From an uncultured Elusimicrobiales bacterium (GTDB lineage Bacteria > Elusimicrobiota > Elusimicrobia > Elusimicrobiales > Elusimicrobiaceae), in contig CAKUKI010000003.1 in NCBI GenBank assembly GCA_934662565.1, positions 124,001-188,000 on the forward strand: a stretch of DNA of 64,000 bases. Direction: 5' to 3'. This document shows, piece by piece, positions 34,324 through 43,336 of this stretch. The notes under the pieces are model-generated. The model saw only the letters and a program-made list of their open reading frames with translations. It did no database searches and was not told the origin of the DNA. Position 1 is the stretch's first letter. Each line of letters begins with the position of its first letter. The position numbers and the translations under genes were made by a program.

Positions 34324-35117
34324 GCGTTTAGTTTTTTTAGCCGCACGGTGGAAAGTTGCGTGCCTAAAATATGTTTGGCCAAGCGTTTGAACCGCTCGGG
34401 CGCGTCGCTGGCATATACGGCCAACGCGCCTTTGCCGCCGGATTGTTGTTGGCGGGATAATAAAAATTGTTTCACTTCTTGGGCCAGCGTGTCGGCAGAG
34501 TCCACGAGGCGCACCTCGCTGCCTAGCACGCGGGCAATGACCGGTTTTAATACGGGGTAATGGGTACAGCCTAAAATAACGGTGTCCGCCCCGTTTTTAA
34601 GAACAGGTTTAAGGTATTCCCGCGCGGCTGCCTCCGCCAGCGGCTTTTTGGCCCAACCTTCTTCTACCAGCGGCACGAATAGCGGGCAGGGCACTTGCAA
34701 AACGTGTGTTTGGGGGCGCTTGTGGATAATTCGTTGGCGGTAGGCACCGCTTTTAACGGTGGCTTCCGTACCCAGTACGGCAATGCGCCCGTTGCGGGTG
34801 GTGGCGGCGGCTTTGGCGGCCCCCGCTTCAATCACGCCCAAAACCGGTACGCGGATTTGTTTTTTGAGCGTATTTAAGGCCAGCGCCGAGGCCGTATTGC
34901 AAGCCACCACAATCAGCTTGACCCCTTTTTGCTCCAAAAAGCGGGCAATATCCAGCGAAAACTGCGTGACGGTCTGTTTGGATTTAGAGCCGTAAGGCAC
35001 GTTGGCCGTATCGCCAAAATAAATGAGCTTTTCGTGCGGCAAGGTCCGGCGCAGGGCTTTTAAGATAGTAAGCCCGCCTAAGCCGGAGTCAAAAATACCA
35101 ATAGGCGCATTATTCAT
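34320..35117 (-). CDS. murI: Glutamate racemase
   Basis: 265 aa. GIFDSGLGGLTIL at the N-terminus, FGDTANVPYGSK, catalytic Cys in VACNTASA and second catalytic Cys in LGCTHYP, ending near RLVDSADT. It provides D-glutamate for peptidoglycan. First gene of a two-gene operon with pgeF. Confidence 0.95.
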   Translation of the reverse strand: MNNAPIGIFDSGLGGLTILKALRRTLPHEKLIYFGDTANVPYGSKSKQTVTQFSLDIARFLEQKGVKLIVVACNTASALALNTLKKQIRVPVLGVIEAGAAKAAATTRNGRIAVLGTEATVKSGAYRQRIIHKRPQTHVLQVPCPLFVPLVEEGWAKKPLAEAAAREYLKPVLKNGADTVILGCTHYPVLKPVIARVLGSEVRLVDSADTLAQEVKQFLLSRQQQSGGKGALAVYASDAPERFKRLAKHILGTQLSTVRLKKLNA

Positions 35118-35190
35118 ATCTTTTATTATATGAATTCCGGCGCCTAAAAGCCTATTTTTTATGCTTTGAACGGTTGCTTTGTGCTAAAAT

Positions 35191-36684
35191 ATGAATATGT
35201 TCCGTAAATGCGCTTTTTTTATTTTGGCTGTTTTGTTGCTCACGCAACCTGTTTGGGCGCAGCGTAAAAATGCTGCCGCGCCATTGGTGGTGGGAGGAAA
35301 TTTTTCGGAACAGACGGCGGCTGCGCACCGTCCGGAAGTGTTTGACCGAAATGCGCGTAATGCCGAAGTAGCCGCCTTAAACGATTTATTAAAAAATAAA
35401 CAGTATGCGTCCGCTATCCGCCGCATTAATGCCTTAACTGCCAAAAACTTTTTGGATAAACGCTTTTACTTGCTTTTAGCCATAGCCTATGACGGTTTGG
35501 GTAAGACGGATGACGTAATTTATTCTGCCGGAGAGGCCATAGCCGTGGCCCCGCAAGACCCGCGGGCCTATATCTTGCGTGCGGGGGCCTATTTACAGCG
35601 CGGCAATTACGAGCGTTGCCGGATTGATATTGAAAAAGCCCTGTCCTTAAATCCCAATTCTAAATTAGCGGCTAAAATAAAAAAAGAATTGGACGAAAAA
35701 ACTTTTGTCAAAGCAACTACTGCCAAAGAGCCCGCCAACCGCAACCAACAAACGCCCAACTGGGTGACGTGGTATTTTATTGCCATTATTTTTGCGGTGG
35801 TGGTATTTGTGTATTTGCGGTATGAAGACGTTTTCCGCCGCCCGAAAAATGCGTATTCCCGCCGTGAGTCCGATATTAAAGAACAGTATGACTTTGTGCG
35901 CCAAATTGGGGAAGGCGGCATGGGGAAAGTGTACGAAGCCTATGATAAAGTGCTTAAGCGCAAAGTAGCTATTAAGCGCATCCGGCCGGAGCTGGTGCGC
36001 AGTGCGTATGTGCGGGAGCAGTTTTTATCCGAAGCGCGCATGGTGGCTTTGCTGCGTCACCCGTGTATTGTGGAAATTTACACGGTGATAGAATCCGAAA
36101 GCAGTTTGTATTTGGTGTTTGAATATGTGGACGGGCAAACACTGGAAACCCGCCTAGACATTGACGGACGGATTGCATTTTCCAAGGCTAAAAAGATTTT
36201 TGAATCTGTCTGCCGCGGGCTGCATTATGCACACTCCCAAGACATTGTGCATTGTGACCTAAAACCCGGCAACATTATGATTTTGGACGACGACCGCGCC
36301 AAGGTAATGGATTTTGGCGTGGCTAAAAAAATGGTGGATAACGATACCGGCGCCCGCACGGTGGCCGGCACGCCCGCCTATATGGCCCCGGAACAGCAAA
36401 AAGGGTTTATGCGCAAACAATCGGACGTGTATTCACTGGCGCTGTGCCTGTATGAAGCGTTGGTGGGGCAGGTACCGTGGACGGTAAAAGGCTTTGATAT
36501 TGCCAATAAAAAGATTTATCCGGCTTCCCGTCTGGCCCCGGGCATTCCTCCGGCGGTGGACGCATTGATAGAAGATGCACTGAAAGAAGACCCCAAAGAG
36601 CGTTTGCAAAGTGTGGACGAGTTTTGGAGCCGGTTAAGTGCCATTAATCCCTTGCCGGAAGACCCCGAAAAAACCCATTATTAA
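35191..36684 (+). CDS. Hanks-type Ser/Thr protein kinase with N-terminal TPR sensor
   Basis: 497 aa. Signal-like hydrophobic start (CAFFILAVLLLTQPVWA), TPR-like helices ~55-160, one membrane helix ~195-212 (WYFIAIIFAVVVFVYL), then a full kinase domain: glycine loop GEGGMGKVY, VAIKRI, HCDLKPGN, DFGVAKK and APEQQ. The HRD Arg is Cys (HCD), so it is a non-RD kinase not requiring classical loop phosphorylation. The TPR part faces the periplasm and the kinase the cytoplasm, opposite to the usual PknB order. Substrates unknown. Confidence 0.85.
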   Translation: MNMFRKCAFFILAVLLLTQPVWAQRKNAAAPLVVGGNFSEQTAAAHRPEVFDRNARNAEVAALNDLLKNKQYASAIRRINALTAKNFLDKRFYLLLAIAYDGLGKTDDVIYSAGEAIAVAPQDPRAYILRAGAYLQRGNYERCRIDIEKALSLNPNSKLAAKIKKELDEKTFVKATTAKEPANRNQQTPNWVTWYFIAIIFAVVVFVYLRYEDVFRRPKNAYSRRESDIKEQYDFVRQIGEGGMGKVYEAYDKVLKRKVAIKRIRPELVRSAYVREQFLSEARMVALLRHPCIVEIYTVIESESSLYLVFEYVDGQTLETRLDIDGRIAFSKAKKIFESVCRGLHYAHSQDIVHCDLKPGNIMILDDDRAKVMDFGVAKKMVDNDTGARTVAGTPAYMAPEQQKGFMRKQSDVYSLALCLYEALVGQVPWTVKGFDIANKKIYPASRLAPGIPPAVDALIEDALKEDPKERLQSVDEFWSRLSAINPLPEDPEKTHY

Positions 36685-36701
36685 TACTTTATAAATCTAA
36701 A

Positions 36702-36725
36702 AACCGCCAGACAGGCGGTTTTTTG
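36702..36725 (+). terminator. Terminator after kinase gene
   Basis: AACCGCC (36702-36708) pairs with GGCGGTT (36714-36720), followed by a T-run. Confidence 0.8.
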
Positions 36726-36744
36726 TGCTTATGGTGGCACTACA

Positions 36745-36771
36745 ATAAAAAAGACCCCGCTAGCTGCGGGG
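36745..36771 (-). terminator. Terminator after nucleoside phosphorylase gene
   Basis: On the - strand, CCCCGC (complement of 36766-36771) pairs with GCGGGG (complement of 36755-36760), then TCTTTTTT. Confidence 0.7.
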
Positions 36772-36789
36772 CCTTGTGCTAAAGCGTTT

Positions 36790-37536
36790 TTATTTTAATA
36801 CTTTTTGGGCCGCCGTAAAAACATCTTCCAAATGGCGGAAAATGGGTTTTTCGCCAAAGTGCGGCTCCCATTCCAAGCGGGCCAGTACATCACTGACCAC
36901 AAAGGCTGCCGCGCCTTTTACTTTGCGTTTGGTGCAAATGGCGTAAAAAGCGGCGGTTTCCATTTCTACGGTTAGGGTGTCTTGCTTTTGATAGTGGCGC
37001 ACTTCCTGCGGCGTTTCCCTAAAAATCGCGTCCGTCGTCCAGTTGCGCCCAATATGAAAGTCGTGCCCGTCTGCCTTTAATTGTTTGGCCAGCGCGCTAA
37101 ACAGAGTTTTATTGGGTTTTGCCGTTTCTTTGGCGGTGTAGCAAGGGGAAGTGCCGTCATCACACAACGCTTCTTGGCAGAGCACAATATCGGCCGGTTC
37201 TACTTCTTCTTGCAAAGAGCCCGCTAACCCGATAAATACAAACTCCTGCACCCCTAGCGCAATCAGCACTTCCAGTGCCATGGCCATCCCCGGTGCGCCG
37301 CAACCAAAGTTGGTCACATAACACAAATTTTGTTTTTCCAATACATAGATGTCCGCTTCGCAATTATATTTTTTATATTGGGCGTGGCTTTCCACATATT
37401 TGGTTAAGGAAGAAATAGGACACAAAACTGCTTTTTGGGGCAATTTTAAGCCGCAACGGATATGCTTTACATAAGCGGCGGCGGAAGAAATTTCTTTTAA
37501 TCCGGCTTTTTTAGATTTAGGAAATAATAATGTCAT
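36790..37536 (-). CDS. Nucleoside phosphorylase (uridine/purine phosphorylase family)
   Basis: 248 aa from ATG 37536 (MTLLFPKSKK), the first start that gives a normal family length. PNP_UDP_1 motifs: NFGCGAPGMAMALEVL (phosphate and ribose pocket), FVFIGLAGSLQEEVEPADIV and the ribose-binding TVEMETAAFYAI. It cleaves nucleosides to base plus ribose-1-phosphate in salvage. The base specificity is not clear; the MEMET-like motif favours the UdP/MtnN-type branch. Confidence 0.8.
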   Translation of the reverse strand: MTLLFPKSKKAGLKEISSAAAYVKHIRCGLKLPQKAVLCPISSLTKYVESHAQYKKYNCEADIYVLEKQNLCYVTNFGCGAPGMAMALEVLIALGVQEFVFIGLAGSLQEEVEPADIVLCQEALCDDGTSPCYTAKETAKPNKTLFSALAKQLKADGHDFHIGRNWTTDAIFRETPQEVRHYQKQDTLTVEMETAAFYAICTKRKVKGAAAFVVSDVLARLEWEPHFGEKPIFRHLEDVFTAAQKVLK

Positions 37537-37742
37537 AATAATAAGAGGACTCCACTTATTACTATACAAAAAAAGCAAGCTCCTATGAAACGGCCTTTTG
37601 GGGTGCCCCAAAAACGGCCCCGTTGCGCCGGAATTTGCCCGTAGCTTTGAAATGAAACCTGCCCGCGCGGGATTATTTGCTTTACAAGGCGCCGCAATAG
37701 GTGTTATCATATAAATAAGTTGTTTTGCCTGAGGCGTAAATC

Positions 37743-38657
37743 ATGCTAAAAAAATACAACATTGTAAACCGCAGACTGGCCGAAGTGGACGAGTCCACCG
37801 CGCAGGTATTTGTATATACCAACCCGACGGTAGAGGAACAGCGTTTTTTGGTGGAATCTTACCAAATAGACGAACATACACTGGCCAGCGCGTTGGACCC
37901 GGACGAACAACCCCGCTTGGAGTTTGAGCCGGAGCATATTGTAATGATTTACAAACGCCCGAAAAATTATTCCGGCAAGGACCAGTTGGAATTTAAGGTG
38001 GCTTCCGTAGGGATGTTTTTGTTTGAAGATAAATTGGTGGTCGTGCTGGCGGAAGACATCCCCCTGTTTGTGGGTAAGCGTTTTGCGGTGGTGTCCTCCA
38101 TAAAAGAAGTTTTCTTAAAACTGGTGTATAACTCCATTTCCCATTATGTAGAACACTTGCGCATTATTCACATGATTTCCGAAGAAATAGAAGACAAAAT
38201 GACGGAATCTATGGATAATACTTACCTGCTTAACCTGTTTAGTTTGGAAAAAAGCTTGGTGTATTACGCGGAAGCTATTACCTCTAACGGTTTTGTGTTT
38301 GAAAAAACCCGCAACCTGTCGGCCCGCATCGGCTTTGACGAAAAAGACCAAGAAATGCTGGACGATATTATTGTTGAAAATATGCAGTGCAAAACACAGG
38401 CGGATATTTATTCCAACATTTTGGCCCAGTTGCTCGGCGCGCGCGCCTCTATTGTGAGCAACAACCTGAACTTGCTGATTAAAAAACTAAACGTAGTGAC
38501 GATTTGGATGATGGTGCCGACCCTGGTGGTGAGTGCGTACGGTATGAACGTGGCCTTGCCCCTTTCGGACCACCCGGACGCGTTTTGGATGTTAATCGGC
38601 GTGTGTTTGATTTTGGTGTGGCTGGTAATGATGTACTGGCGGCACAAAAATTGGTAG
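37743..38657 (+). CDS. corA: CorA-type magnesium transporter
   Basis: 304 aa. A soluble N-terminal funnel domain, a long helix, then two C-terminal membrane helices with the signature YGMNVALPL between them (pore loop) and a basic tail MYWRHKNW. It forms a pentameric Mg2+/Co2+ channel. The 230-nt stretch after it holds only a GCCGC/GCGGC hairpin with TCTTTT near 38711-38744, probably its terminator. Confidence 0.9.
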   Translation: MLKKYNIVNRRLAEVDESTAQVFVYTNPTVEEQRFLVESYQIDEHTLASALDPDEQPRLEFEPEHIVMIYKRPKNYSGKDQLEFKVASVGMFLFEDKLVVVLAEDIPLFVGKRFAVVSSIKEVFLKLVYNSISHYVEHLRIIHMISEEIEDKMTESMDNTYLLNLFSLEKSLVYYAEAITSNGFVFEKTRNLSARIGFDEKDQEMLDDIIVENMQCKTQADIYSNILAQLLGARASIVSNNLNLLIKKLNVVTIWMMVPTLVVSAYGMNVALPLSDHPDAFWMLIGVCLILVWLVMMYWRHKNW

Positions 38658-38890
38658 TGTGACGGGCGGTTTGGGCCGCTTGAAACAAATTTTACAAGTG
38701 CTTTTACACAAGGCCGCTGCGGATAAAAAAACGTGGCGGCTCTTTTCATCTTAACCTGTTTGCGGGGGAAAAGTCCCGCGTTTAGATTTCCCTAGGCCCG
38801 CCGCGTTGTTGGTCTTTTGTTTTCATATAAAAAAGCGGTTGGCGGGGTGTCTTGCTGGCGGGCCCGCATTTGTATCATTTTTCTACCATA

Positions 38891-38918
38891 AAAAACCCCG
38901 CTGGTTGGCGGGGTTTTT
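38891..38918. terminator. Bidirectional terminator between corA and pssA
   Basis: AACCCCGC (38894-38901) pairs with GCGGGGTT (38908-38915), flanked by A-run and T-run, between convergent genes. Confidence 0.8.
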
Positions 38919-38934
38919 AGAAAATCCGTTTGGT

Positions 38935-39744
38935 TTATTTTTCCACTTTTATACCGCGGAATGCCCGATATAAAACGGCTAACAGGCCGAAAATCACATA
39001 AGCGGAAAAAACAATCAAAATAACGTCTTGCGGGTAGCGGATTAACAATACTACCAAAAATACAATCAGCAAAAGCGCCCATACGCTCATGCGTTTTTCC
39101 CGTTTGGCCTTAAATGCCGCATAAGGCACGTTGGACACCATTAACAATGCTAAAATCAGCATGGCAAACCATACAAAATTATATAAGTGCGGCAAATACG
39201 GCGTTAATAAGCGGATGTTATGCCCGCCCATATTGCCTTCCATAATGCTGTAAGAAATGGCAAAGGAGGCCAGCAAGGCCGCCGGAGCCGGAACCGGCAA
39301 ACCGGAGAAGTATTTTTTAGAGCCTTCCCCCGCTAATGCCATGGTGTTAAATTTGGCTAAACGCAATACTCCAAAGCAGGCATACACACACGCAATCGGC
39401 GCGCCCCAAATGGGTTGCTGGTGCAATACAAAAAAGTACATGAGCATAGCCGGCGCGGTGCAGAAAGAGATGGCATCCGCCAAGGAGTCCATTTCCACCC
39501 CAAAGTTGCTTTCCGTACCCAACAGGCGGGCTACGCGCCCGTCAAACATATCAAACACGGCGGCAAATAAAATCAGCCAGCCGGCTTGGGCAAAATTCCC
39601 TTTAGCGGCGGCTAAAATGGAAAAGAACCCGCACGCCAAATTACCCAACGTAAATAAAGAAGGCGCCGTTATGGCACCGGTGTGTTTTAATTTATCAACT
39701 ACTTTCAGTTCTGGTTTTTGGGAAGATTTATTTTCTTCTTGCAT
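38935..39744 (-). CDS. pssA: CDP-diacylglycerol--serine O-phosphatidyltransferase
   Basis: 269 aa. The CDP-alcohol phosphatidyltransferase signature DG-x2-AR-x8-G-x3-D-x3-D is present as FDGRVARLLGTESNFGVEMD. About eight hydrophobic segments. It makes phosphatidylserine, the substrate of the enzyme encoded 24 nt upstream (psd). Confidence 0.9.
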   Translation of the reverse strand: MQEENKSSQKPELKVVDKLKHTGAITAPSLFTLGNLACGFFSILAAAKGNFAQAGWLILFAAVFDMFDGRVARLLGTESNFGVEMDSLADAISFCTAPAMLMYFFVLHQQPIWGAPIACVYACFGVLRLAKFNTMALAGEGSKKYFSGLPVPAPAALLASFAISYSIMEGNMGGHNIRLLTPYLPHLYNFVWFAMLILALLMVSNVPYAAFKAKREKRMSVWALLLIVFLVVLLIRYPQDVILIVFSAYVIFGLLAVLYRAFRGIKVEK

Positions 39745-39768
39745 GATGAGAAATCCTCGTTTGGGGCC

Positions 39769-40440
39769 TTATTTCCACAGGGCCAGTACGGTTAAACCGC
39801 CCTGTACTTTTTGGCCTTCTTTGACCAACACGCGCACGGAATTTTTAGGCAAATACACCGCCACTTGGGAGCCAAAACGCACGAGGCCCAAATGGTCGCC
39901 CGTTTTAATTTCCTGCGCGGGTTTTACCCAACATTCAATACGCCGCGCAATAGCGCCCGTCAGTTGTTCCACATGGGCAAAACGCGCCGGATTATTCTGC
40001 TGGAAAAGTTGAATCAGGTTGCGTTCGTTTTTAGAAGCCGCTTCCGGATTGTTAGCAAACAAAAATTCCCCTTTATGGTAGAAAATTTCGCCCACTTTGC
40101 CGGATACGGTGGAACGCTGGACGTGAACATCAAAAATAGAAAGGAAAATCCGCACGACTACGGAATTGGGGTCGTCTTCCGTCTTAATGCTTAAAACGGT
40201 GCCGTCCGCCGGACAGGCAATTTCATCTTCCGTAAAAACGGTATTGCGGATAGGGTCTCTAAAGAAATACGCGCAAAAAACAGCCACTACGGCGCATAAT
40301 ACAGCTACAAACCGCAAGCCAATCAAGGCACAAATACAAGCTACCAATGCCAGCACGGCAAAAAATTTCAGCCCCATAGGCTGTACCGTAAACACCCAGC
40401 CGAAGCATTTGGAAAAAGTTCTGTTGATGTCTTCCAGCAT
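39769..40440 (-). CDS. psd: Phosphatidylserine decarboxylase proenzyme
   Basis: 223 aa, the short archaeal/Bacillus-type form. Two N-terminal membrane segments (FFAVLALVACICALIGL), then the catalytic domain with STVSGKVGEIFYHKGEF and the self-cleavage motif LVRFGSQVAVYLP, whose Ser becomes the pyruvoyl group. It converts phosphatidylserine to phosphatidylethanolamine. In operon with pssA, downstream of tRNA-Leu. Confidence 0.9.
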   Translation of the reverse strand: MLEDINRTFSKCFGWVFTVQPMGLKFFAVLALVACICALIGLRFVAVLCAVVAVFCAYFFRDPIRNTVFTEDEIACPADGTVLSIKTEDDPNSVVVRIFLSIFDVHVQRSTVSGKVGEIFYHKGEFLFANNPEAASKNERNLIQLFQQNNPARFAHVEQLTGAIARRIECWVKPAQEIKTGDHLGLVRFGSQVAVYLPKNSVRVLVKEGQKVQGGLTVLALWK

Positions 40441-40470
40441 TTTCTACTCCTGCGGTATAAATAAAAAGAG

Positions 40471-40553
40471 TGGGCAGGGGGGGACTTGAACCCCCACGGC
40501 CTTGCGGCCAACAGATTTTAAGTCTGTCGCGTCTGCCATTTCGCCACCAGCCC
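40471..40553 (-). tRNA. tRNA-Leu (TAA)
   Basis: 83-nt class II tRNA: anticodon arm ACAGA-CTTAAAA-TCTGT with anticodon TAA, variable arm TGGCCGCAAGGCCG, T-loop TTCAAGT, acceptor GGGC...GCCC with one T-T mismatch, discriminator A, no encoded CCA. Confidence 0.92.
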
Positions 40554-40619
40554 TTTACATACATATTCTAACAAAAAATTAGACAATGTGCATATAATTT
40601 TGCAACATAGAGGGAAATT

Positions 40620-41030
40620 TTACTTTTCAAAGGTTTTTAAGGAACGGTAAAACTTTTGGCAAAACAGGGTTTTTACGCCTTCGTTTTTCAGCGCATTTTG
40701 CAATTCGCGGTCGTCCGTCACGGCTATTACGCGCTTGCCGGAGGAGTGTAAAAAGAGGGCTTTTTCGTAAATAATTTGGTCGGCGGTGTCCCCTTCCGAA
40801 AATTCTATATGCACGCCGCCGCGGTACAACGGGCCAATAGGGCGGAAGGAGCCGTCAAAAATAAGGTTATATTCGTGCATGGCGTATTGCGGTTGGGCGG
40901 AAATATCGGCCAGTAAATCAATAAAATCGGCGGTCACTTCGTCTTCCGTGCGGGCAAATTCATACAAAAAACTGCGCACGATATTGAGCCCGTCAATTAA
41001 ATAAACAGTAGGTTTTGTGGAAGTATACAT
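40620..41030 (-). CDS. NYN/YacP-type PIN-fold ribonuclease
   Basis: 136 aa from ATG 41030. PIN/NYN acidic motifs: TVYLIDGLNIVRSFLYE at the N-terminus, NLIFDGSFRP in the middle and KRVIAVTDDRELQNAL near the end. YacP/Rae1-like proteins cleave mRNA on ribosomes or process rRNA. Upstream of and divergent from the tmRNA gene, a suggestive neighbour for translation quality control, though that is inference. Confidence 0.75.
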   Translation of the reverse strand: MYTSTKPTVYLIDGLNIVRSFLYEFARTEDEVTADFIDLLADISAQPQYAMHEYNLIFDGSFRPIGPLYRGGVHIEFSEGDTADQIIYEKALFLHSSGKRVIAVTDDRELQNALKNEGVKTLFCQKFYRSLKTFEK

Positions 41031-41057
41031 AATGGGGTGTTGCCTTTCATATAAAAA

Positions 41058-41083
41058 ATTGTTATAAGAAAATGATACAATAT
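41058..41083 (+). promoter_or_regulatory. tmRNA promoter
   Basis: TTGTTA, 16 bp, TATAAT (ending about 41083), some 45 nt before the mature 5' end at 41130. Confidence 0.5.
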
Positions 41084-41129
41084 AATACCGTTTTTTGCAG
41101 GACGGTTCTATGAAAATTTCCGTTTTTAC

Positions 41130-41473
41130 GGGGGTGTAATAGATTCGACGGGTATCTATTGCTGCCATGGAGCAAGTGCCGGTTGGCCAGGCCGGCTAAA
41201 ATAGGGCCACAAAAATAACTAACAACAGCAATGTTGCTTGGGCTAACGCTTAGTCCCACCGTGCTTTCGGTGCTTTTCACACGCTGAAAGGTCACGGTCA
41301 TTATGTGAAATGCCGCACGGGCGGCGCGTTTCGTCTTCCCGTGCGTAAGCCAAACGGAACAAACCGCGTTCTTGCCGCTCTGTGTTTAGGGCGCGGTTAA
41401 CCAAACAGAGCTAAACTTGTAGCGCCGTGGCGGAAATGATGTTCGGACGGGGGTGCGAATCCCCCCACCTCCA
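41130..41473 (+). ncRNA. ssrA: tmRNA
   Basis: Mature ends pair as GGGGGTG (41130-41136) with CACCTCC (41466-41472), discriminator A. The 5' part has the typical TGTAATAGATTCGACGGG and the 3' part a T-arm GGGGGTGCGAATCCCCC. The tag frame ends ...NNSNVAWANA then TAG (41250-41252), with tail AWANA instead of the common ALAA. No CCA encoded. It frees stalled ribosomes together with SmpB. Confidence 0.9.
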
Positions 41474-41545
41474 CTTTTTTATGTTTTAGCGGCATAGTAT
41501 GCCCGCGCGGTTTTGCGGGGCGGTTATTCTACTCAAGGAGAATGT

Positions 41546-42955
41546 ATGGCAACAAATATTAAATTTGGCACCGACGGTTGGAGAGGCGTTATCGCTTGGG
41601 ATTTTACTTTTGAAAATGTGCGCCGTATGGCACAGGCCTTAGCGGATTTTATTAACGAAAACGCCCCCGCCGAAGAAGAAGGCAAAACCTCTAAAATTTT
41701 TGTGGGGTATGACCGGCGGTTTATGTCGGACATTTTTGCCGCGGATATTGCCGCCATTTTCCGTTCCAATAAATTAAATGTCACGCTGGGCGAGTGCCCT
41801 ATTTCCACACCGGTAGCCAGTTGCTTGACCCTCAGCAAATTTTGGTTAGCCGTGGTGGTGACGGCCAGCCACAACCCCGCCCAATATAACGGCATTAAAA
41901 TTAAGCTGGCGGGCGGGTCCGCACCTACTCGTGTGACCAAAGAAGTAGAACACCTGCTGGACCAAAATTCCATTTTGTCTTTATACGGGCAGAAAGCGGA
42001 AAAGAAAGATTTAACGGACGTCTATTTGAAATATGTATCCTCCCACGTGAATATGAAAAAAATTGCCGCTATGAAAGGCAAAGTGGTGATGGACTATATG
42101 TACGGCGCGGCCAGCGGATATTTGGAGCGTCTGTTGGCGCCGGCGCGCGTGATTGCGCTGCGTGCACAGCATGACCCCACTTTTAACGGCATACAACCGG
42201 AGCCGGTGGAAAAAAATCTGGCGGAACTTAAAAAAACCGTAACGGATAAAAAAGCTATTTTGGGTATTGCTTTTGACGGCGACGGTGACCGCGTGGCACT
42301 GATTGACGAAAACGGAACCTATTTAACCCCGTGCGTATTGGCGGCGGTATTGTTGGATTATTTAATCAAAAATAAACGCTTAAAAGGCAACGTGGTGGAA
42401 ACGTATTCCATGGGTTATTTGCTCAAACGGATTGCCCGCCAGCATGACATGTTGTTTGAAGAAGTGGGTATTGGTTTCAAAAATGTGGCGGAACGCATCT
42501 TTTTGGACGACGTAGCCTTTGGCGTGGAAGAATCCGGCGGGTATGCGTGGAAAGGCAGTCTGCCGGACCGCGACGGTTTAATGGTGGCACTGACCTTCTT
42601 GGAAATTATGGCCGTCACGGGCAAAAAAGCCAGCGAACTATGCGCGGAAGTAGCCGCGGAATACGGTGCGTCCGTCTATTTACGTAAGGATTTGCCCATT
42701 ACCAAACCTATGGATAAAGCCGCCGTGGTGGAAAAAATGCGCAAAAAACTGCCTAAAAAAATCAACGGGCATAAAATTGCCGAAATGTACACGGCAGACG
42801 GCTTAAAAGTAATTTTAGAAAATGACGAATGGGTACTTATCCGCCCTTCCGGCACGGAGCCGCTTTTGCGCATCTATGCCGAAACGGCCACCAAAAAAGA
42901 TACCCAAGCTATGTTGGACTTTGGGGCCAAATTGGTGGCTCCGTATCTTAAATAG
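41546..42955 (+). CDS. Phosphoglucomutase/phosphomannomutase family protein
   Basis: 469 aa from ATG 41546 with AAGGAG upstream. Alpha-D-phosphohexomutase motifs: KFGTDGWRGVIAWDF, catalytic Ser in VVTASHNPAQYNGIK, metal loop FDGDGDRVAL, sugar loop GVEESGGYAW and RPSGTEPLLRIY. Second mutase of the window; GVEESGG and its shorter length suggest a mannose/glucosamine or general hexose-phosphate role instead of glucose-specific Pgm. Followed closely by a CheY-like gene. Confidence 0.85.
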   Translation: MATNIKFGTDGWRGVIAWDFTFENVRRMAQALADFINENAPAEEEGKTSKIFVGYDRRFMSDIFAADIAAIFRSNKLNVTLGECPISTPVASCLTLSKFWLAVVVTASHNPAQYNGIKIKLAGGSAPTRVTKEVEHLLDQNSILSLYGQKAEKKDLTDVYLKYVSSHVNMKKIAAMKGKVVMDYMYGAASGYLERLLAPARVIALRAQHDPTFNGIQPEPVEKNLAELKKTVTDKKAILGIAFDGDGDRVALIDENGTYLTPCVLAAVLLDYLIKNKRLKGNVVETYSMGYLLKRIARQHDMLFEEVGIGFKNVAERIFLDDVAFGVEESGGYAWKGSLPDRDGLMVALTFLEIMAVTGKKASELCAEVAAEYGASVYLRKDLPITKPMDKAAVVEKMRKKLPKKINGHKIAEMYTADGLKVILENDEWVLIRPSGTEPLLRIYAETATKKDTQAMLDFGAKLVAPYLK

Positions 42956-42963
42956 AGGGGAAA

Positions 42964-43332
42964 ATGGTTAAAATAGCTTTAGTGGACGACTCTGTAATCC
43001 TGCGTTCTGCCATACGCAATGTGCTGGAATCTTCCGGCTTTGAGGTGGCGTTGGAGGCGGGCGGTTCGGCCGAATTGTTCGCCCACATTAACGGCAGCGG
43101 GGTGGAACTGGTACTGTTGGATATTTTCTTTCCTACGGAGAACGGTTTAGATATTTTGGCCAAACTCAAAAAGCATTTACCGTCTGTAAAAGTATTAATG
43201 GTGACGGGCCTGCGGCAAGATACCATTGTGGCGGAAGCGCAGCGCTTGGGGGCGGACGGCGTACTGTTTAAGCCGTTTGATACGGACGATTTATTGTCTT
43301 CCATTCACCGCGTACTTTCCCAAAATAAATAA
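42964..43332 (+). CDS. CheY-like single-domain response regulator
   Basis: 122 aa, receiver domain only: acidic pair in ALVDDSVILR, phospho-acceptor in LVLLDIFFP, Thr in LMVTGLRQ and Lys in VLFKPFDT. No output domain, so it acts by protein contact. The partner kinase is not in the window. It starts 8 nt after the mutase stop and is followed by an ankyrin gene 4 nt later, so three genes form an operon. Confidence 0.9.
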   Translation: MVKIALVDDSVILRSAIRNVLESSGFEVALEAGGSAELFAHINGSGVELVLLDIFFPTENGLDILAKLKKHLPSVKVLMVTGLRQDTIVAEAQRLGADGVLFKPFDTDDLLSSIHRVLSQNK

Positions 43333-43336
43333 TTTT

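Noticed and set aside
41062..41301. Small reading frame on the - strand across the tmRNA
   Set aside because: Shadow of the tmRNA gene.
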